Source: Brooklawnia cerclae
GTDB taxonomy: Bacteria; Actinomycetota; Actinomycetes; Propionibacteriales; Propionibacteriaceae
Assembly (NCBI RefSeq): GCF_011758645.1
Contig: NZ_JAAMOZ010000001.1
Location: 558,001 to 622,000, forward strand
Reading direction: 5' to 3'
DNA: 64,000 bases
The translations under genes were made by a program, and so were the position numbers. Of the stretch, positions 41,926-51,665 are shown piece by piece. How positions within the stretch are numbered: position 1 is the first letter of the stretch; every line of letters starts with the position of its first letter. The notes below the pieces were generated by a model. It saw nothing but the letters and a program-made list of their open reading frames with translations, was not told the origin of the DNA and made no database searches.

Positions 41926-44900
41926 GTGGAACACCAGTGGGCGACGATGGATGGGAACGAGGCGGCGGCCCGCGTGGCCCACAGCCTGTCGGAGGTCATA
42001 GCGATCTACCCGATCACGCCGAGTTCGGCGATGGCCGAGTCGTCGGACGCCTGGAGTGCTGCCGGACGCACCAACATCTGGGGCGAGGTGCCCGAGGTCG
42101 TCGAGATGCAGTCCGAGGCCGGGGCCGCGGGTGCGTTGCACGGAGCGGTGACCAAAGGGACGCTCGGGACGACGTTCACCGCTTCACAGGGCCTGTTGCT
42201 GATGATCCCCAACATGTACAAGATTGCCGGTGAACTCACCCCGGCGGTCATCCATGTCGCCGCGCGATCGGTCGCCACGCATGCGCTGAGCATCTTCGGT
42301 GACCATTCGGACGTCATGGCCTGCCGGATGACCGGCTGGGCGATGCTGGCGTCGTCCAGCGTGCAGGAGGCCCACGACTTCGCCCTGGTCGCCCACAGCG
42401 CCACCCTGCGCAGCCGGGTGCCGTTCCTGCACTTCTTCGACGGGTTCCGCACCAGCCACGAGGTCAACAAGATCCAGCTGCTCACCGACGACGACCTGCA
42501 CGCGCTCGTCAAGGACTCCGACGTGCTCGCGCACCAGGAGCGCGGGCTCACTCCGGATGCCCCGTCGATCAGGGGCACCGCGCAGAACCCCGACGTCTAC
42601 TTCCAGGCGCGCGAGGCGTCCAACGTGTTCTACGACGCTGTTCCCGGCGTTGTGGACGAGGTCTTCGACGAGCTCTTCGAGCGCACCGGCCGCCGGTATT
42701 CTCTCGTCGAGTACCACGGTGCCCCCGACGCCGAGCGCGTCGTGATCGTGCTCGGGTCGGCATGGGGCACCACCTGCCAGGCGGTCGATGCCCTGGTCGC
42801 CCGGGGTGAGAAGGTCGGCGCGGCGACGCTGCGGCTGTTCCGGCCCTTCCCGGCGGCGCGGCTCATCGAAGCGCTGCCGGCGTCCGTGCGACGTATCGCC
42901 GTGCTCGACCGCACCAAGGAGCCCGGCAGCGCGGGCGAGCCCCTGTTCGGCGACGTCGTGATCGCGGCTGCCGAGCATGCGGGCCACTTCGGCCGCGGGA
43001 TGCCCCGGGTGACCGGTGGGCGCTACGGGCTGTCGTCCAAGGAGTACACCCCGGCGATGGCCGCGGCGGTCTTCGCCGAACTGGCACGTGACGAGCCCAG
43101 GCCCCGGTTCACGGTGGGCATCAACGACGACGTCACGCACCTGTCGTTGCCGGTGCCGGACGACTTCGCGATCGGCAGCGACGCGCTCACCGCGGTCTTC
43201 TTCGGGCTCGGCTCCGACGGCACGGTCGGCGCCGCGAAGAACACCGTCAAGATCATCGGTGCCGACGAGGGTCGGTACGCGCAGGGCTACTTCGTCTACG
43301 ACTCGCGCAAGTCGGGAGCCACCACCGTCAGCCACCTGCGGTTCGGCGACCATCCGATCGACTCGGCGTACCTGATCGACGAGGCCGACTTCGTGGCCGT
43401 GCACCAGTTCGAGTTGCTCGGGCAGATGCGCACCCTCGACCTCGCCAAGCGGGGCGCCACCGTCCTCATCAACTCCCCGTACGGCGAGGAGACCTGGGAT
43501 CGGATCCCGGCCGAGGTGCAGCGGCTCGTCATCGACCGCGGGCTCCAGGTGTGGGTGATCGACGCGGCCGCGGTGGCCCACGAGGCGGGCCTCGGCAAGC
43601 GGATCAACACCGTGATGCAGCCGTGCTTCTTCTACCTGTCGGGGGTGGTGGCAAGGGACGACGCCGTCGCGCGGATAAAGAAGTCGGTAGAGCACACCTA
43701 CGGCAGGCGTGGGCGGACGATCGTCGAGCGCAACTTCGCGGCGATCGACGGTGCCCTGGCAGCCCTGAGGCACTTGGAGGTGCCGGACGACGCCACGGGG
43801 CTCGTCCACCGGATGCCGCCGTTGCCCGCGACCGCACCGGACTTCGTCTCGCGCGTCACCTCGGTCATGCTGCGCGGGGAGGGCGACCTGTTGCCCGTCA
43901 GCGCACTGCCCGTGGACGGCACCTGGCCCAGCGGCACCTCGAAGTACGAGAAGCGCGGTATAGCCGAACAGATCCCGATCTGGGACCCGAGTCTGTGCAT
44001 CGACTGCGGCAAGTGCGCGATCGTCTGCCCGCATGCGGCGATCCGCATCAAGGTCGCCCCCGAGGAACTGCTGGCGGACGCGCCGGAGGGCTTCGCGTCG
44101 AAGCCCTACCGTGACCGTTCGCTGGCCGGGCACCGGCTGATCGTCCAGGTCGCCCCCGACGATTGCACGGGCTGCGGGGTCTGCGTCGACGTCTGCCCGG
44201 CCCGCTCGAAGACCGAGGTCAAGCACAAGGCGATCAACCTCGAAACGCGCGTCGATCACCTCGACGTCGAGCGCCGCAACTTCGATCACTTCCTCGGCCT
44301 GCCCGAGGTCGACCGGACGAAGGTGCGCATCGACCAGGTGAAGGGCGCCGCACAGCTCCAGCCCCTCTTCGAGTTCTCGTTGGCCTGCTCGGGCTGCGGC
44401 GAGACGCCCTACGTGCGCACCCTCACCCAGCTGTTCGGCGACCGGCTCATCGTCGCGAACGCCACGGGGTGCTCGTCCATCTACGGCGGCAACCTTCCCA
44501 CCAGCCCGTTCACCACCAACCCGGACGGCCGGGGCCCGGCATGGAGCAACTCGCTGTTCGAGGACAACGCCGAGTTCGGGCTCGGTATCAGGCTCGCCTG
44601 GGAGAAGCAGAACGCCCACGCCCGCAGGCTGGTCGACGAACTCCGCGACAGGCTGGCTCCTTCGCTGGTCACAGGGCTGCTGGAGGCCGATCAATCGTCC
44701 GAGGAGGGCCTCGCCGCCCAGCGCCTGCGGGTCGTGGAACTGGAGGAGGCGCTGGCGGGCATCGACGACACCAGGGCCCGGCGGCTCGAGTCGCTCGCCG
44801 ACGAGCTGGTCGACAAGTCGGTGTGGATCGTCGGCGGGGACGGCTGGGCCTACGACATCGGCTACGGCGGCCTCGACCACGTGCTCGCCTCGGGACGCAA

Positions 44901-45492
44901 CGTCAACGTGCTCGTCCTCGACACCGAGGTCTACTCCAACACCGGTGGCCAGGCGTCCAAGGCGACGCCGCGCGGCGCGTCGGCGAAGTTCGCGACCGCG
45001 GGCAAGGGCTCGCCGAAGAAGGACCTCGGCATGATCGCGCAGGCCTACGGCGATGTCTATGTGGCCCAGGTGTCGATGGGTGCCAACCAGCAGCAGACCG
45101 TGCGGGCCCTGCTAGAGGCGCAGGCGTGGGACGGGCCGAGCATCGTCATCGCGTACGCCACCTGCATCGCGCACGGCATCGACATGGAGACGTCGATGAC
45201 CCACCAGGCCGACGCGGTGGCCACCGGGTACTGGCCGCTGTACCGGTTCCGCCCGAGTGCCGACGAGGCCAGCACGCCGCTGCACCTCGACTCGAAGGCG
45301 CCGGTGGGCTCGGTGAGCGACTTCATGACCGGGGAGGCGCGCTACGCCATGCTCAGACGCTCCGACCCGGAGCGTGCGGCCAGATTGTTCTCGCTGGCCC
45401 AACAGGACGCCGACGAACGCTGGCGCTACTACAGCCAGGTGGCCGGCGTGCAACGCGTCCTGCCCAGTGCCAAGGATGAGGAGGAGAAGTGA
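41926..45492 (+). CDS. nifJ: pyruvate:ferredoxin (flavodoxin) oxidoreductase
   Basis: This 1188-aa single-chain PFOR oxidises pyruvate to acetyl-CoA and CO2, reducing ferredoxin; it marks anaerobic or fermentative metabolism. The order of domains is the N-terminal TPP pyrimidine-binding domain (YPITPSSAMAE), CoA-binding domain II, gamma domain, two [4Fe-4S] clusters (CIDCGKCAIVCPHAA, CTGCGVCVDVCPA) and the TPP domain. The last contains CSGCGETPYV, ATGCSSIYGGN and GGDGWAYDIGYGGLDH, with NTGGQASKATP. GTG at 41926 gives the family N-terminus and is 6 bases from GACTCT. It overlaps the DHOD-like gene by GTGA. Confidence 0.96.
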   Translation: MEHQWATMDGNEAAARVAHSLSEVIAIYPITPSSAMAESSDAWSAAGRTNIWGEVPEVVEMQSEAGAAGALHGAVTKGTLGTTFTASQGLLLMIPNMYKIAGELTPAVIHVAARSVATHALSIFGDHSDVMACRMTGWAMLASSSVQEAHDFALVAHSATLRSRVPFLHFFDGFRTSHEVNKIQLLTDDDLHALVKDSDVLAHQERGLTPDAPSIRGTAQNPDVYFQAREASNVFYDAVPGVVDEVFDELFERTGRRYSLVEYHGAPDAERVVIVLGSAWGTTCQAVDALVARGEKVGAATLRLFRPFPAARLIEALPASVRRIAVLDRTKEPGSAGEPLFGDVVIAAAEHAGHFGRGMPRVTGGRYGLSSKEYTPAMAAAVFAELARDEPRPRFTVGINDDVTHLSLPVPDDFAIGSDALTAVFFGLGSDGTVGAAKNTVKIIGADEGRYAQGYFVYDSRKSGATTVSHLRFGDHPIDSAYLIDEADFVAVHQFELLGQMRTLDLAKRGATVLINSPYGEETWDRIPAEVQRLVIDRGLQVWVIDAAAVAHEAGLGKRINTVMQPCFFYLSGVVARDDAVARIKKSVEHTYGRRGRTIVERNFAAIDGALAALRHLEVPDDATGLVHRMPPLPATAPDFVSRVTSVMLRGEGDLLPVSALPVDGTWPSGTSKYEKRGIAEQIPIWDPSLCIDCGKCAIVCPHAAIRIKVAPEELLADAPEGFASKPYRDRSLAGHRLIVQVAPDDCTGCGVCVDVCPARSKTEVKHKAINLETRVDHLDVERRNFDHFLGLPEVDRTKVRIDQVKGAAQLQPLFEFSLACSGCGETPYVRTLTQLFGDRLIVANATGCSSIYGGNLPTSPFTTNPDGRGPAWSNSLFEDNAEFGLGIRLAWEKQNAHARRLVDELRDRLAPSLVTGLLEADQSSEEGLAAQRLRVVELEEALAGIDDTRARRLESLADELVDKSVWIVGGDGWAYDIGYGGLDHVLASGRNVNVLVLDTEVYSNTGGQASKATPRGASAKFATAGKGSPKKDLGMIAQAYGDVYVAQVSMGANQQQTVRALLEAQAWDGPSIVIAYATCIAHGIDMETSMTHQADAVATGYWPLYRFRPSADEASTPLHLDSKAPVGSVSDFMTGEARYAMLRRSDPERAARLFSLAQQDADERWRYYSQVAGVQRVLPSAKDEEEK

Positions 45493-46490
45493 GCGTCCCC
45501 GATCTGTCGACCACGTATCTGGGCCTGGAACTGAGCGGGCCCATCGTCGCGTCGTCGAGCCCCCTCACAGGGCGCATCGAGACCCTGCAGGAACTCGAAC
45601 GGGCCGGGGCCGCGGCCGTCGTCCTGCCCAGCTTGTTCCAGGAGGAGGTCGAGGCCGAGGAACTGGAGGCCAGCGACCTGCAGGAGACCGGTGACGACTT
45701 CGCCGAATACGCCTCGGCACCGCTGCCCGAGGTGCCGGCCGACGACATCGGCCCCAGCCGCTTCGTGAGGCTCGTCAGCCAGGCCCGCGACGCGCTGGGC
45801 ATCCCTGTCATCGCGAGTGTCAACGGCACCAGGCCCGGGGACTGGGCGCGCTATGCGCGTCTGCTCGCCGACGCCGGGGCGAACGCGATCGAGCTCAACC
45901 TGTACTCGGTCAACGCCGATCCCGACGAGTCCTCGGCGCAGGCCGAGGACCGCTATCTGACGATCATCGACGCGGTCCGGCATCACATCGAGGTGCCTCT
46001 CGCGGTCAAGCTGTCACAGCACATCACCGGCCTGTCCAATTTCGCCAAGCGGGCGCAGGACGCGGGCGCCGACGGGCTGGTGCTGTTCAACCGTTTCTAC
46101 GGTGCCGAGGTCGACCTCGACTCACTCAGCCTGCGCAGCCTCCTGTCGTTGTCCAGCTCCGACGAGTTGCGGTATCCGCTCCGGTGGATCGGCATCCTGC
46201 GGGCGCAGCGCCCGGGCCTGTCGCTGGCGGCGACCTCAGGGGTTCACAGCGGGTTGGACGCGGTGAAGGCCCTGCTCGTGGGCGCCGATGTGGCGTACAC
46301 GGCCTCGGCGGTGGTGCGCCAGAGCCCCCAGCACATCCGGACGATGGTGGGGGAGCTGACGAACTGGCTGACCGAGCACGAGTACGAGTCGGTTCGTCAG
46401 CTCACCAGTTCGATGAGCGCGGCCAACGTGGATGACCCGGGCGAGTTCGAGCGCGCCCAGTACATCAAGGTGATCACCTCGAGGCTGTGA
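45489..46490 (+). CDS. dihydroorotate dehydrogenase-like FMN protein
   Basis: This 333-aa TIM-barrel flavoprotein is related to class 1 dihydroorotate dehydrogenases (LGLELSGPIVASSSPLT, VIASVNGT, ANAIELNLY, LAVKLSQHI, GADGLVLFNRFY, ATSGVHSGLDAVKALLVGADV). Homologues are often encoded beside nifJ, which suggests a redox role linked to ferredoxin rather than pyrimidine synthesis. No partner electron-transfer subunit is present. The GTG start overlaps the nifJ stop and has GAGGAGGAG upstream. Its end overlaps ptsI by 17 bp, tail to tail. Confidence 0.88.
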   Translation: MSVPDLSTTYLGLELSGPIVASSSPLTGRIETLQELERAGAAAVVLPSLFQEEVEAEELEASDLQETGDDFAEYASAPLPEVPADDIGPSRFVRLVSQARDALGIPVIASVNGTRPGDWARYARLLADAGANAIELNLYSVNADPDESSAQAEDRYLTIIDAVRHHIEVPLAVKLSQHITGLSNFAKRAQDAGADGLVLFNRFYGAEVDLDSLSLRSLLSLSSSDELRYPLRWIGILRAQRPGLSLAATSGVHSGLDAVKALLVGADVAYTASAVVRQSPQHIRTMVGELTNWLTEHEYESVRQLTSSMSAANVDDPGEFERAQYIKVITSRL

Positions 46491-48159
46491 GCAGGCTTGC
46501 CGCAAGCCGCTTGGCATCCGGTGCGTTGCGCGCGGCGAGCACCTGCCGGGCCGCGTCCCGGCACCGGTCCATGGTCACGGACGCGAGCTGGACGCCCACG
46601 GCCGGGATGGCCGCCTCCGCCATCGACAGTGAGGTGATGCCCAGCCCGGCGAGGACGCAGGCGAGCAGCGGATCGGCCGCGGCCTCGCCGCAGACCCCGA
46701 CGGGCTTCCCGGCACGACGTCCGGCCTCGGCGGCCATGGAGACCATGCGCAGGACAGCGGGCTGCCACGGGGTGGTCAGAGCGGCGAGCGGGGACGACAG
46801 CCGGTCGGCCGCCATGACGTACTGGGTGAGATCGTTGGTGCCGATCGAGAAGAAGTCGACCTCGGCGATGAACTCGTCAGCCATCACTGCCACCGAGGGC
46901 ACCTCGACCATGATCCCGGGCTTCAGCCCCCTGCCGCGGCAGGCGCCCGCGAACTCGTAGGCCTCGTCGATCGTGGCCACCATGGGCGCCATCACCCAGG
47001 GGGTCGCGACGCCCGCCTGCCGTGCGGCCTCGGCGATGGCGTCGAGTTGCCGGTCCAGCAGCCCGGGGTTCGTCCAGTTGAGGCGTATGCCTCGCACCCC
47101 GAGCGCGGGGTTGTTCTCGTCCTCGTGGTTCGCGAACGGAACCGGCTTGTCCGAACCGGCGTCCAGGGTGCGGACGACCACCTTGCGGCCGGGAAACGCC
47201 GCGAACACCTCGCCGTAGATGCGGGCCTGCTCGTCCACGGACGGCTCGGTCTGCGCGGACAGGAAGCACAGCTCGGTGCGGAAGAGGCCGACCCCGTCGG
47301 CCTGGCCCTCGACCGCCTTCCGGGCGGTCGCACCGTCCTGCACGTTCGCCAGCAGTTGCACCTCGGTGCCGTCGGCGGTGCGCCCCGGGGCGCGCCACGC
47401 CCGTACGGCCTCGCGGCGTCGGCGGTCCGTCTCGATGATGCCCTCGGCCCGTTCGGACGACACCCCTGTCTGCACGGTGCCGAGCGTCCCGTCCACGAGC
47501 ACCTGCGTGCCCTCGGGAATGGAGGCCAGGTCGTGGGCGGCCACCACACAGGGCAACCCCAGTTGGCGGGCGATGATGGCGGTGTGGCTGGTGGGCCCGC
47601 CGAGCCGGGTGACCAGCGCGAGGACCACGGCCGGATCAAGGGCGGCGGTGTCGGCGGGCGCGAGGTCGTCGGCGAGCAGGACGATCGGTGTGTCGGGCCT
47701 GGGCACGCCGGGCTCGGGCTGATCGGTGAGCGCGGCGATCACGCGGTCGCGGATGTCGTGCAGGTCGGTGACACGCTGGGCCATCAACCCGCCCATCCCC
47801 GTGAACAGGTCGGCGAACTGCTTGGTCGCGGCGTCCGCGGCGGCTTCGGCCGAGCGGCCGGCCTTGATGAGCTTGGTGGCGGCTCGTAGCCAGCCGCGGT
47901 CGCGGGCGAGGGTCGCCGTGGCGCTCAGCACCTCGGAGGCGACCCCGCTGGAGTTGGACGCCAGTTGGGCATAGCGGTCGGCGACGTCGTTCGCGGCGCG
48001 GGTGAATCGCTCGATCTCGGCGTCCTGCTCCTCCGGGAGGACGACGCGACCCGCCGCGGGTTCCGGGATGACCGGGCGAGGCCTCGTCCATGCGGCTTGT
48101 CCGAAGGCATATCCGCTCACCACGCCTGTGCCCTGTACTGTGTGCGACTCCGCGGTCAT
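46474..48159 (-). CDS. ptsI: PTS enzyme I (phosphoenolpyruvate-protein phosphotransferase)
   Basis: This 561-aa general PTS component takes phosphate from PEP and passes it to HPr. The active-site His is in GGPTSHTAIIARQLG; the PEP-binding domain shows LFRTELCFL, VRTLDAGSDKPV, GVRGIRL, MVEVPSV, FFSIGTNDLTQY and GVCGEAAADP. GGAGG lies 5 bases before the ATG. Divergent from fruA across a 218-bp regulatory region; HPr lies at the end of the fruA operon, completing the phosphorelay. Confidence 0.95.
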   Translation of the reverse strand: MTAESHTVQGTGVVSGYAFGQAAWTRPRPVIPEPAAGRVVLPEEQDAEIERFTRAANDVADRYAQLASNSSGVASEVLSATATLARDRGWLRAATKLIKAGRSAEAAADAATKQFADLFTGMGGLMAQRVTDLHDIRDRVIAALTDQPEPGVPRPDTPIVLLADDLAPADTAALDPAVVLALVTRLGGPTSHTAIIARQLGLPCVVAAHDLASIPEGTQVLVDGTLGTVQTGVSSERAEGIIETDRRRREAVRAWRAPGRTADGTEVQLLANVQDGATARKAVEGQADGVGLFRTELCFLSAQTEPSVDEQARIYGEVFAAFPGRKVVVRTLDAGSDKPVPFANHEDENNPALGVRGIRLNWTNPGLLDRQLDAIAEAARQAGVATPWVMAPMVATIDEAYEFAGACRGRGLKPGIMVEVPSVAVMADEFIAEVDFFSIGTNDLTQYVMAADRLSSPLAALTTPWQPAVLRMVSMAAEAGRRAGKPVGVCGEAAADPLLACVLAGLGITSLSMAEAAIPAVGVQLASVTMDRCRDAARQVLAARNAPDAKRLAASLLTASR

Positions 48160-48377
48160 CTGTGCCTCCGCATCGAGGTGCAGCCGGGTCTCGGCTGTTG
48201 TGTCGCTCCAACATCTCACACGGGGGCTTGCGAAGTCAATATAAACGGGTGTAAAACAACTCATAACAACATTTGATTGTGTTGGTTTCTGGTGATACGT
48301 CGGACAGCGGGGCCCGATGCTCGTGCCCCGGAGTTCGGGAGTGTGCCCCGGGACCGCGACTGACAAGGAGTCGACAG
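48160..48377. promoter_or_regulatory. divergent ptsI/fruA control region
   Basis: This 218-bp stretch has no gene. Its centre (48230-48295) is strikingly AT-rich and contains TATAAA, TTTGATTG and an inverted repeat CAACA-TTTGATTG-TGTTG (48267-48284). AACAAC-type direct repeats flank it (GTAAAACAACTCATAACAAC). This looks like a DeoR/FruR-type operator serving both genes, but no such regulator is encoded here. I could not fix -35/-10 pairs with confidence. Confidence 0.55.
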
Positions 48378-50426
48378 ATGTCCGAACCGCTGATAACCAC
48401 ATCGCTGGTGGTTCTCGACAAAGACCTCGGCGCTACGAAAGCCGAGGTGATCGCATCGCTCGCCGGGCTCGTCGCCGACGCCGGGCGCGCCGATGCCGCC
48501 GGTCTGACCGCCTCCGCGATGGAACGGGAGGAGAAAGCCGCCACCGGTCTGCCGGGCGGGTTCGCGATCCCGCACTGCCGTTCGGAGGCCGTCACCACCG
48601 CCTCGCTCGCTTTCGCCCGCCTCGACCCCGCGGTGGACTTCGGGGCCAAGGACGGTCCCGCAGACCTCGTGTTCCTGATCGCCGCAGCGGCCGACGGCGA
48701 TGCGGACCACCTGGTCCTGCTCACGCGGCTGGCGCGGGCCCTCGTCCGCAAGGATTTCCTGGCGTCGTTGCGGGCGGCGAGCTCGCCCGAGGAGATCGTC
48801 GAACTGGTCGGGGAGGTCGTCGAGCCGGCCCCCGCGCCGGCGCAGAGCCCCGCCCCCGCCGCGACACCGGCTGCCGCGACCCCGGACGAGGCCGACAAGC
48901 CCCTCGTCGTCGCGGTCACGGCCTGCCCGACCGGCATCGCGCACACCTACATGGCAGCCGACTCGCTCGTCAACGCCGCTCGTGAGAAGGGCATCGAGGT
49001 ACGCGTCGAGACCCAGGGGTCCGGCGCCGTGGAGCCATTGCCCACCGACGTGATCGCCCACGCACAGGCCGCGATCTTTGCCACCGACGTCGGGGTCAAG
49101 GATCGCGAACGCTTCGCCGGCCTGCCGGTCATCGAGTCCGGCGTCAAACGCGCGATCAGCGAGCCCGGCACCATGCTCGACGAGGCGCTCGCGGCGGCGA
49201 AGAACCCCCACGCGCGCCGGGTCGCGGGCACCGCCGGCGCCGCCGCGGAGACGCCGGGAGAAGGCTCGACCATCGGCTGGGGCAAGCGCATCCAGCAGGC
49301 GCTCATGACCGGCGTGTCGTACATGATCCCGTTCGTCGCGGCGGGCGGTCTGCTGATCGCCCTCGGCTTCCTGTTCGGTGGGTACGACATCGCGCTGGCG
49401 CCCGACTGCTCGAGCCTGCCCGCCTGGGCCTCGGGCGTGGACACCGGCACCTGCGCCACCTACGGCACGACGGCCGACCTCGCGCTCGCCCAGGGGTGGT
49501 CGGCGGGCATCGTCTACCTCGGTGCCATCCTCTACGCGATCGGCAGTCACGCGTTCGGGTTCCTCGTCCCGGCGCTGTCCGGGTACATCGCCTACGCGCT
49601 GGCCGGTCGTCCCGGCATAGCCCCCGGGTTCGTCGGCGGAGCCATCTCCGTCGCGCTGGGGGCAGGGTTCATCGGCGGCCTGGTCACCGGCCTCATCGCC
49701 GGTCTGGTGGCGTCCTGGATCGGGTCGTTCAAGACCCCACGGTGGCTCACGGGCCTGATGCCGGTGGTGATCATCCCGCTTCTGGCAACGCTGATCACCG
49801 GTGGCCTGATGTACGTGTTGCTCGGCAAGCCGCTCGCCGCGATCACCACCGGGCTGACCAACGGCCTGAACAGCATGTCGGGCGGATCAGCGGTCGTCCT
49901 CGGCGTCGTCCTCGGCCTCATGATGTGCTTCGACCTCGGCGGCCCGGTCAACAAGGCCGCCTACCTGTTCGCGACCACGGGACTGTCGGCCAACACCGAG
50001 GCGTCCTTCCACGTCATGGCCGCGGTCATGGCGGCAGGCATGGTGCCCCCGCTGGCTCTCGCGCTCGCCACGACCGTCCGCAAGAAGCTGTTCACCGCCC
50101 CCGAGGTCGAGAACGGACGCGCTGCCTGGCTGCTGGGCCTGTCGTTCATCTCCGAGGGTGCGATTCCCTTCGCGGCCGCAGACCCGCTGCGCGTCATCCC
50201 GTCCATGATGCTCGGCGGGGCGGTCACCGGTGGGCTCTGCATGGCCCTCGAGGTCGGCAGCCGAGCCCCTCACGGCGGCATCTTCGTGCTCTTCGCGATC
50301 CAGAACGTGCCGGGCTTCGTGTTGTCGCTCGTGCTGGGCGTCGTCGTCGCTGCCGCCGCGGTGATCCTGGCGAAGAGCCTCGGCACCCGGAAGTCCGAGC
50401 CCGCGACCGTCGCGGTCACGGGATAG
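48378..50426 (+). CDS. fruA: PTS fructose transporter EIIABC
   Basis: This 682-aa fused fructose permease has EIIA at ~1-150 with phospho-His66 (FAIPHCRSE), an Ala/Pro linker and EIIB at ~173-275 with phospho-Cys183 (TACPTGIAHTYMA). The EIIC membrane domain runs from ~305 to the end (YMIPFVAAGGLLIALGFLFGGYDIA, CFDLGGPVNKAAYLFA, SEGAIPFAAADPLR). It imports fructose as fructose 1-phosphate. AAGGAG precedes the ATG by 8 bases. The usual 1-phosphofructokinase gene (fruK) and fruR are absent; ptsH follows 33 bases downstream. Confidence 0.94.
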   Translation: MSEPLITTSLVVLDKDLGATKAEVIASLAGLVADAGRADAAGLTASAMEREEKAATGLPGGFAIPHCRSEAVTTASLAFARLDPAVDFGAKDGPADLVFLIAAAADGDADHLVLLTRLARALVRKDFLASLRAASSPEEIVELVGEVVEPAPAPAQSPAPAATPAAATPDEADKPLVVAVTACPTGIAHTYMAADSLVNAAREKGIEVRVETQGSGAVEPLPTDVIAHAQAAIFATDVGVKDRERFAGLPVIESGVKRAISEPGTMLDEALAAAKNPHARRVAGTAGAAAETPGEGSTIGWGKRIQQALMTGVSYMIPFVAAGGLLIALGFLFGGYDIALAPDCSSLPAWASGVDTGTCATYGTTADLALAQGWSAGIVYLGAILYAIGSHAFGFLVPALSGYIAYALAGRPGIAPGFVGGAISVALGAGFIGGLVTGLIAGLVASWIGSFKTPRWLTGLMPVVIIPLLATLITGGLMYVLLGKPLAAITTGLTNGLNSMSGGSAVVLGVVLGLMMCFDLGGPVNKAAYLFATTGLSANTEASFHVMAAVMAAGMVPPLALALATTVRKKLFTAPEVENGRAAWLLGLSFISEGAIPFAAADPLRVIPSMMLGGAVTGGLCMALEVGSRAPHGGIFVLFAIQNVPGFVLSLVLGVVVAAAAVILAKSLGTRKSEPATVAVTG

Positions 50427-50459
50427 TGTGTGCCCACGAGCCCACTCATAGGAGGAGCA

Positions 50460-50720
50460 ATGGCCAGCAAGATCGTCATCGTCGGGTCCGCTGTGGGGCT
50501 GCATGCCCGGCCTGCGTCGGTCATCGCCGAGGCAGCCGGTCAGTACAGTGACGAGGTCACGTTGAGCGTGGCCGGCGGGGATCCGGTGGACGCGGCGTCC
50601 GCGCTGCTCATCATGACTCTCGGTGCGTCGAAGGGCACCGAGGTCACCGTGGAGTCCGACGACCCGGCCGCCGTCGACCGGATCGCCGGACTCATCCAGC
50701 AGGACCTCGACGCGAGCTAG
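50460..50720 (+). CDS. ptsH: PTS phosphocarrier protein HPr
   Basis: This 86-aa HPr carries phosphate from enzyme I to EIIA on His15 (VGLHARPASV). The region corresponding to regulatory Ser46 (ALLIMTLGASKG) lacks the usual SIMGVM motif, consistent with actinobacteria having no HPr kinase control. GGAGGAG lies 4 bases before the ATG. Confidence 0.96.
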   Translation: MASKIVIVGSAVGLHARPASVIAEAAGQYSDEVTLSVAGGDPVDAASALLIMTLGASKGTEVTVESDDPAAVDRIAGLIQQDLDAS

Positions 50721-50747
50721 CGGTTCGCGTTCACCGTGGCGTCGAGC

Positions 50748-51371
50748 CTAGGCCGAGCTGGCCTGGGCAGCCGCGATGACGCGTGCGACCGCGTCCACCT
50801 GCCAGATGCGCCTGCGCAGGGTGCGCTGGGCGGCCATGCGCTCGCCGAGCCGGGTGTGCGGCGCCACGGCGGCACCCAGCTGCATCGAGTACATGAACCC
50901 GCCCAGCGCGGCGGATTCCACGGGGGCGGTCGCGGGGGTCGTCAGGCCCTTGCGGGCCGAATCCCGGATCCTGCTCAGCAGCAGACGGTCCCGCACCGGG
51001 TAGCGCGAGGCTCTGAGCATGCGCCGGGGCGACCGCGCGATCGTCCCAGCGGCGACCAGCTCGTCCAGCAGGCGGGTGGCCAGACGGCCGCGTTCACGTA
51101 ACCGGGTGATCCAGCGGGCGGGCGTGCGAGGCTCGCTCGCCGCCATGAGCGCCAGGGTGATGTCCAGGGAGGCGTCGCCGGTGGGGGTCGCGTCGACCAC
51201 GTACACGCGGCGGTCACGCAGAGCGATGCGACCGGCCGTCTCGAGGTCGACCAGCAGCGCGCCTGCCGCTGCGAAGGCCGCCAGGCCCCGCCGCCGGCGC
51301 GCGCCGGAGTCGGGATCGAGAGTCAGGAGCACAACGTTGTGGGCCAGGTTCAGGGTGCCGGAGGTTCCCAT
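50748..51371 (-). CDS. GPP34-family phosphoprotein
   Basis: This 207-aa protein belongs to the GPP34 (Golgi phosphoprotein 3-like) family, common in actinobacteria with unknown role. Eukaryotic members bind phosphatidylinositol 4-phosphate. Helical segments such as GLAAFAAAGALLVDLETAGRI and the beta-hairpin DRRVYVVDATPTGD are typical. Convergent with ptsH. TAGGCT on the minus strand (51378-51383) ends 6 bases before the ATG. Confidence 0.82.
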   Translation of the reverse strand: MGTSGTLNLAHNVVLLTLDPDSGARRRRGLAAFAAAGALLVDLETAGRIALRDRRVYVVDATPTGDASLDITLALMAASEPRTPARWITRLRERGRLATRLLDELVAAGTIARSPRRMLRASRYPVRDRLLLSRIRDSARKGLTTPATAPVESAALGGFMYSMQLGAAVAPHTRLGERMAAQRTLRRRIWQVDAVARVIAAAQASSA

Positions 51372-51377
51372 GGCCGC

Positions 51378-51383
51378 AGCCTA
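51378..51383 (-). promoter_or_regulatory. leaderless -10 of the GPP34 gene
   Basis: TAGGCT on the minus strand, 6 bases from the ATG at 51371. The divergent gene at 51429 has CACAAT (51417-51422) in the same geometry. Confidence 0.6.
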
Positions 51384-51428
51384 GCGATCGCGGGCGCACC
51401 ACCTGCCGGAGCGGGGCACAATCGAACC

Positions 51429-51665
51429 ATGGGAGTCGCCGTCTTTCTCGTCGTCCTGTTGATCGGCGTCATCGGTCTCGGGCGGTGGCGCCGTGAACAG
51501 ATGCTCCACGCGAGCGAGCCGCCAGAGGACGAACCCTCCGAGCCGGGCGACGAGATCTCGCGCATCCTGGGCACCAAACCGACATGGTTCGCCCCCGACA
51601 TCCACTGGGGCTCACCCCGGCCGGTTCGCACGAAGCCCGAGGACGACGAGCACCCGCATGAGTGA
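51429..51665 (+). CDS. small single-pass membrane protein
   Basis: This 78-aa protein is unrecognised: an N-terminal membrane helix (VAVFLVVLLIGVIGLGRW) followed by an acidic, Pro-rich cytoplasmic tail (HASEPPEDEPSEPGDE). CACAAT ends 6 bases before the ATG. Its end overlaps the 2H phosphoesterase gene by 8 bp, so the two are co-translated. Confidence 0.7.
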   Translation: MGVAVFLVVLLIGVIGLGRWRREQMLHASEPPEDEPSEPGDEISRILGTKPTWFAPDIHWGSPRPVRTKPEDDEHPHE

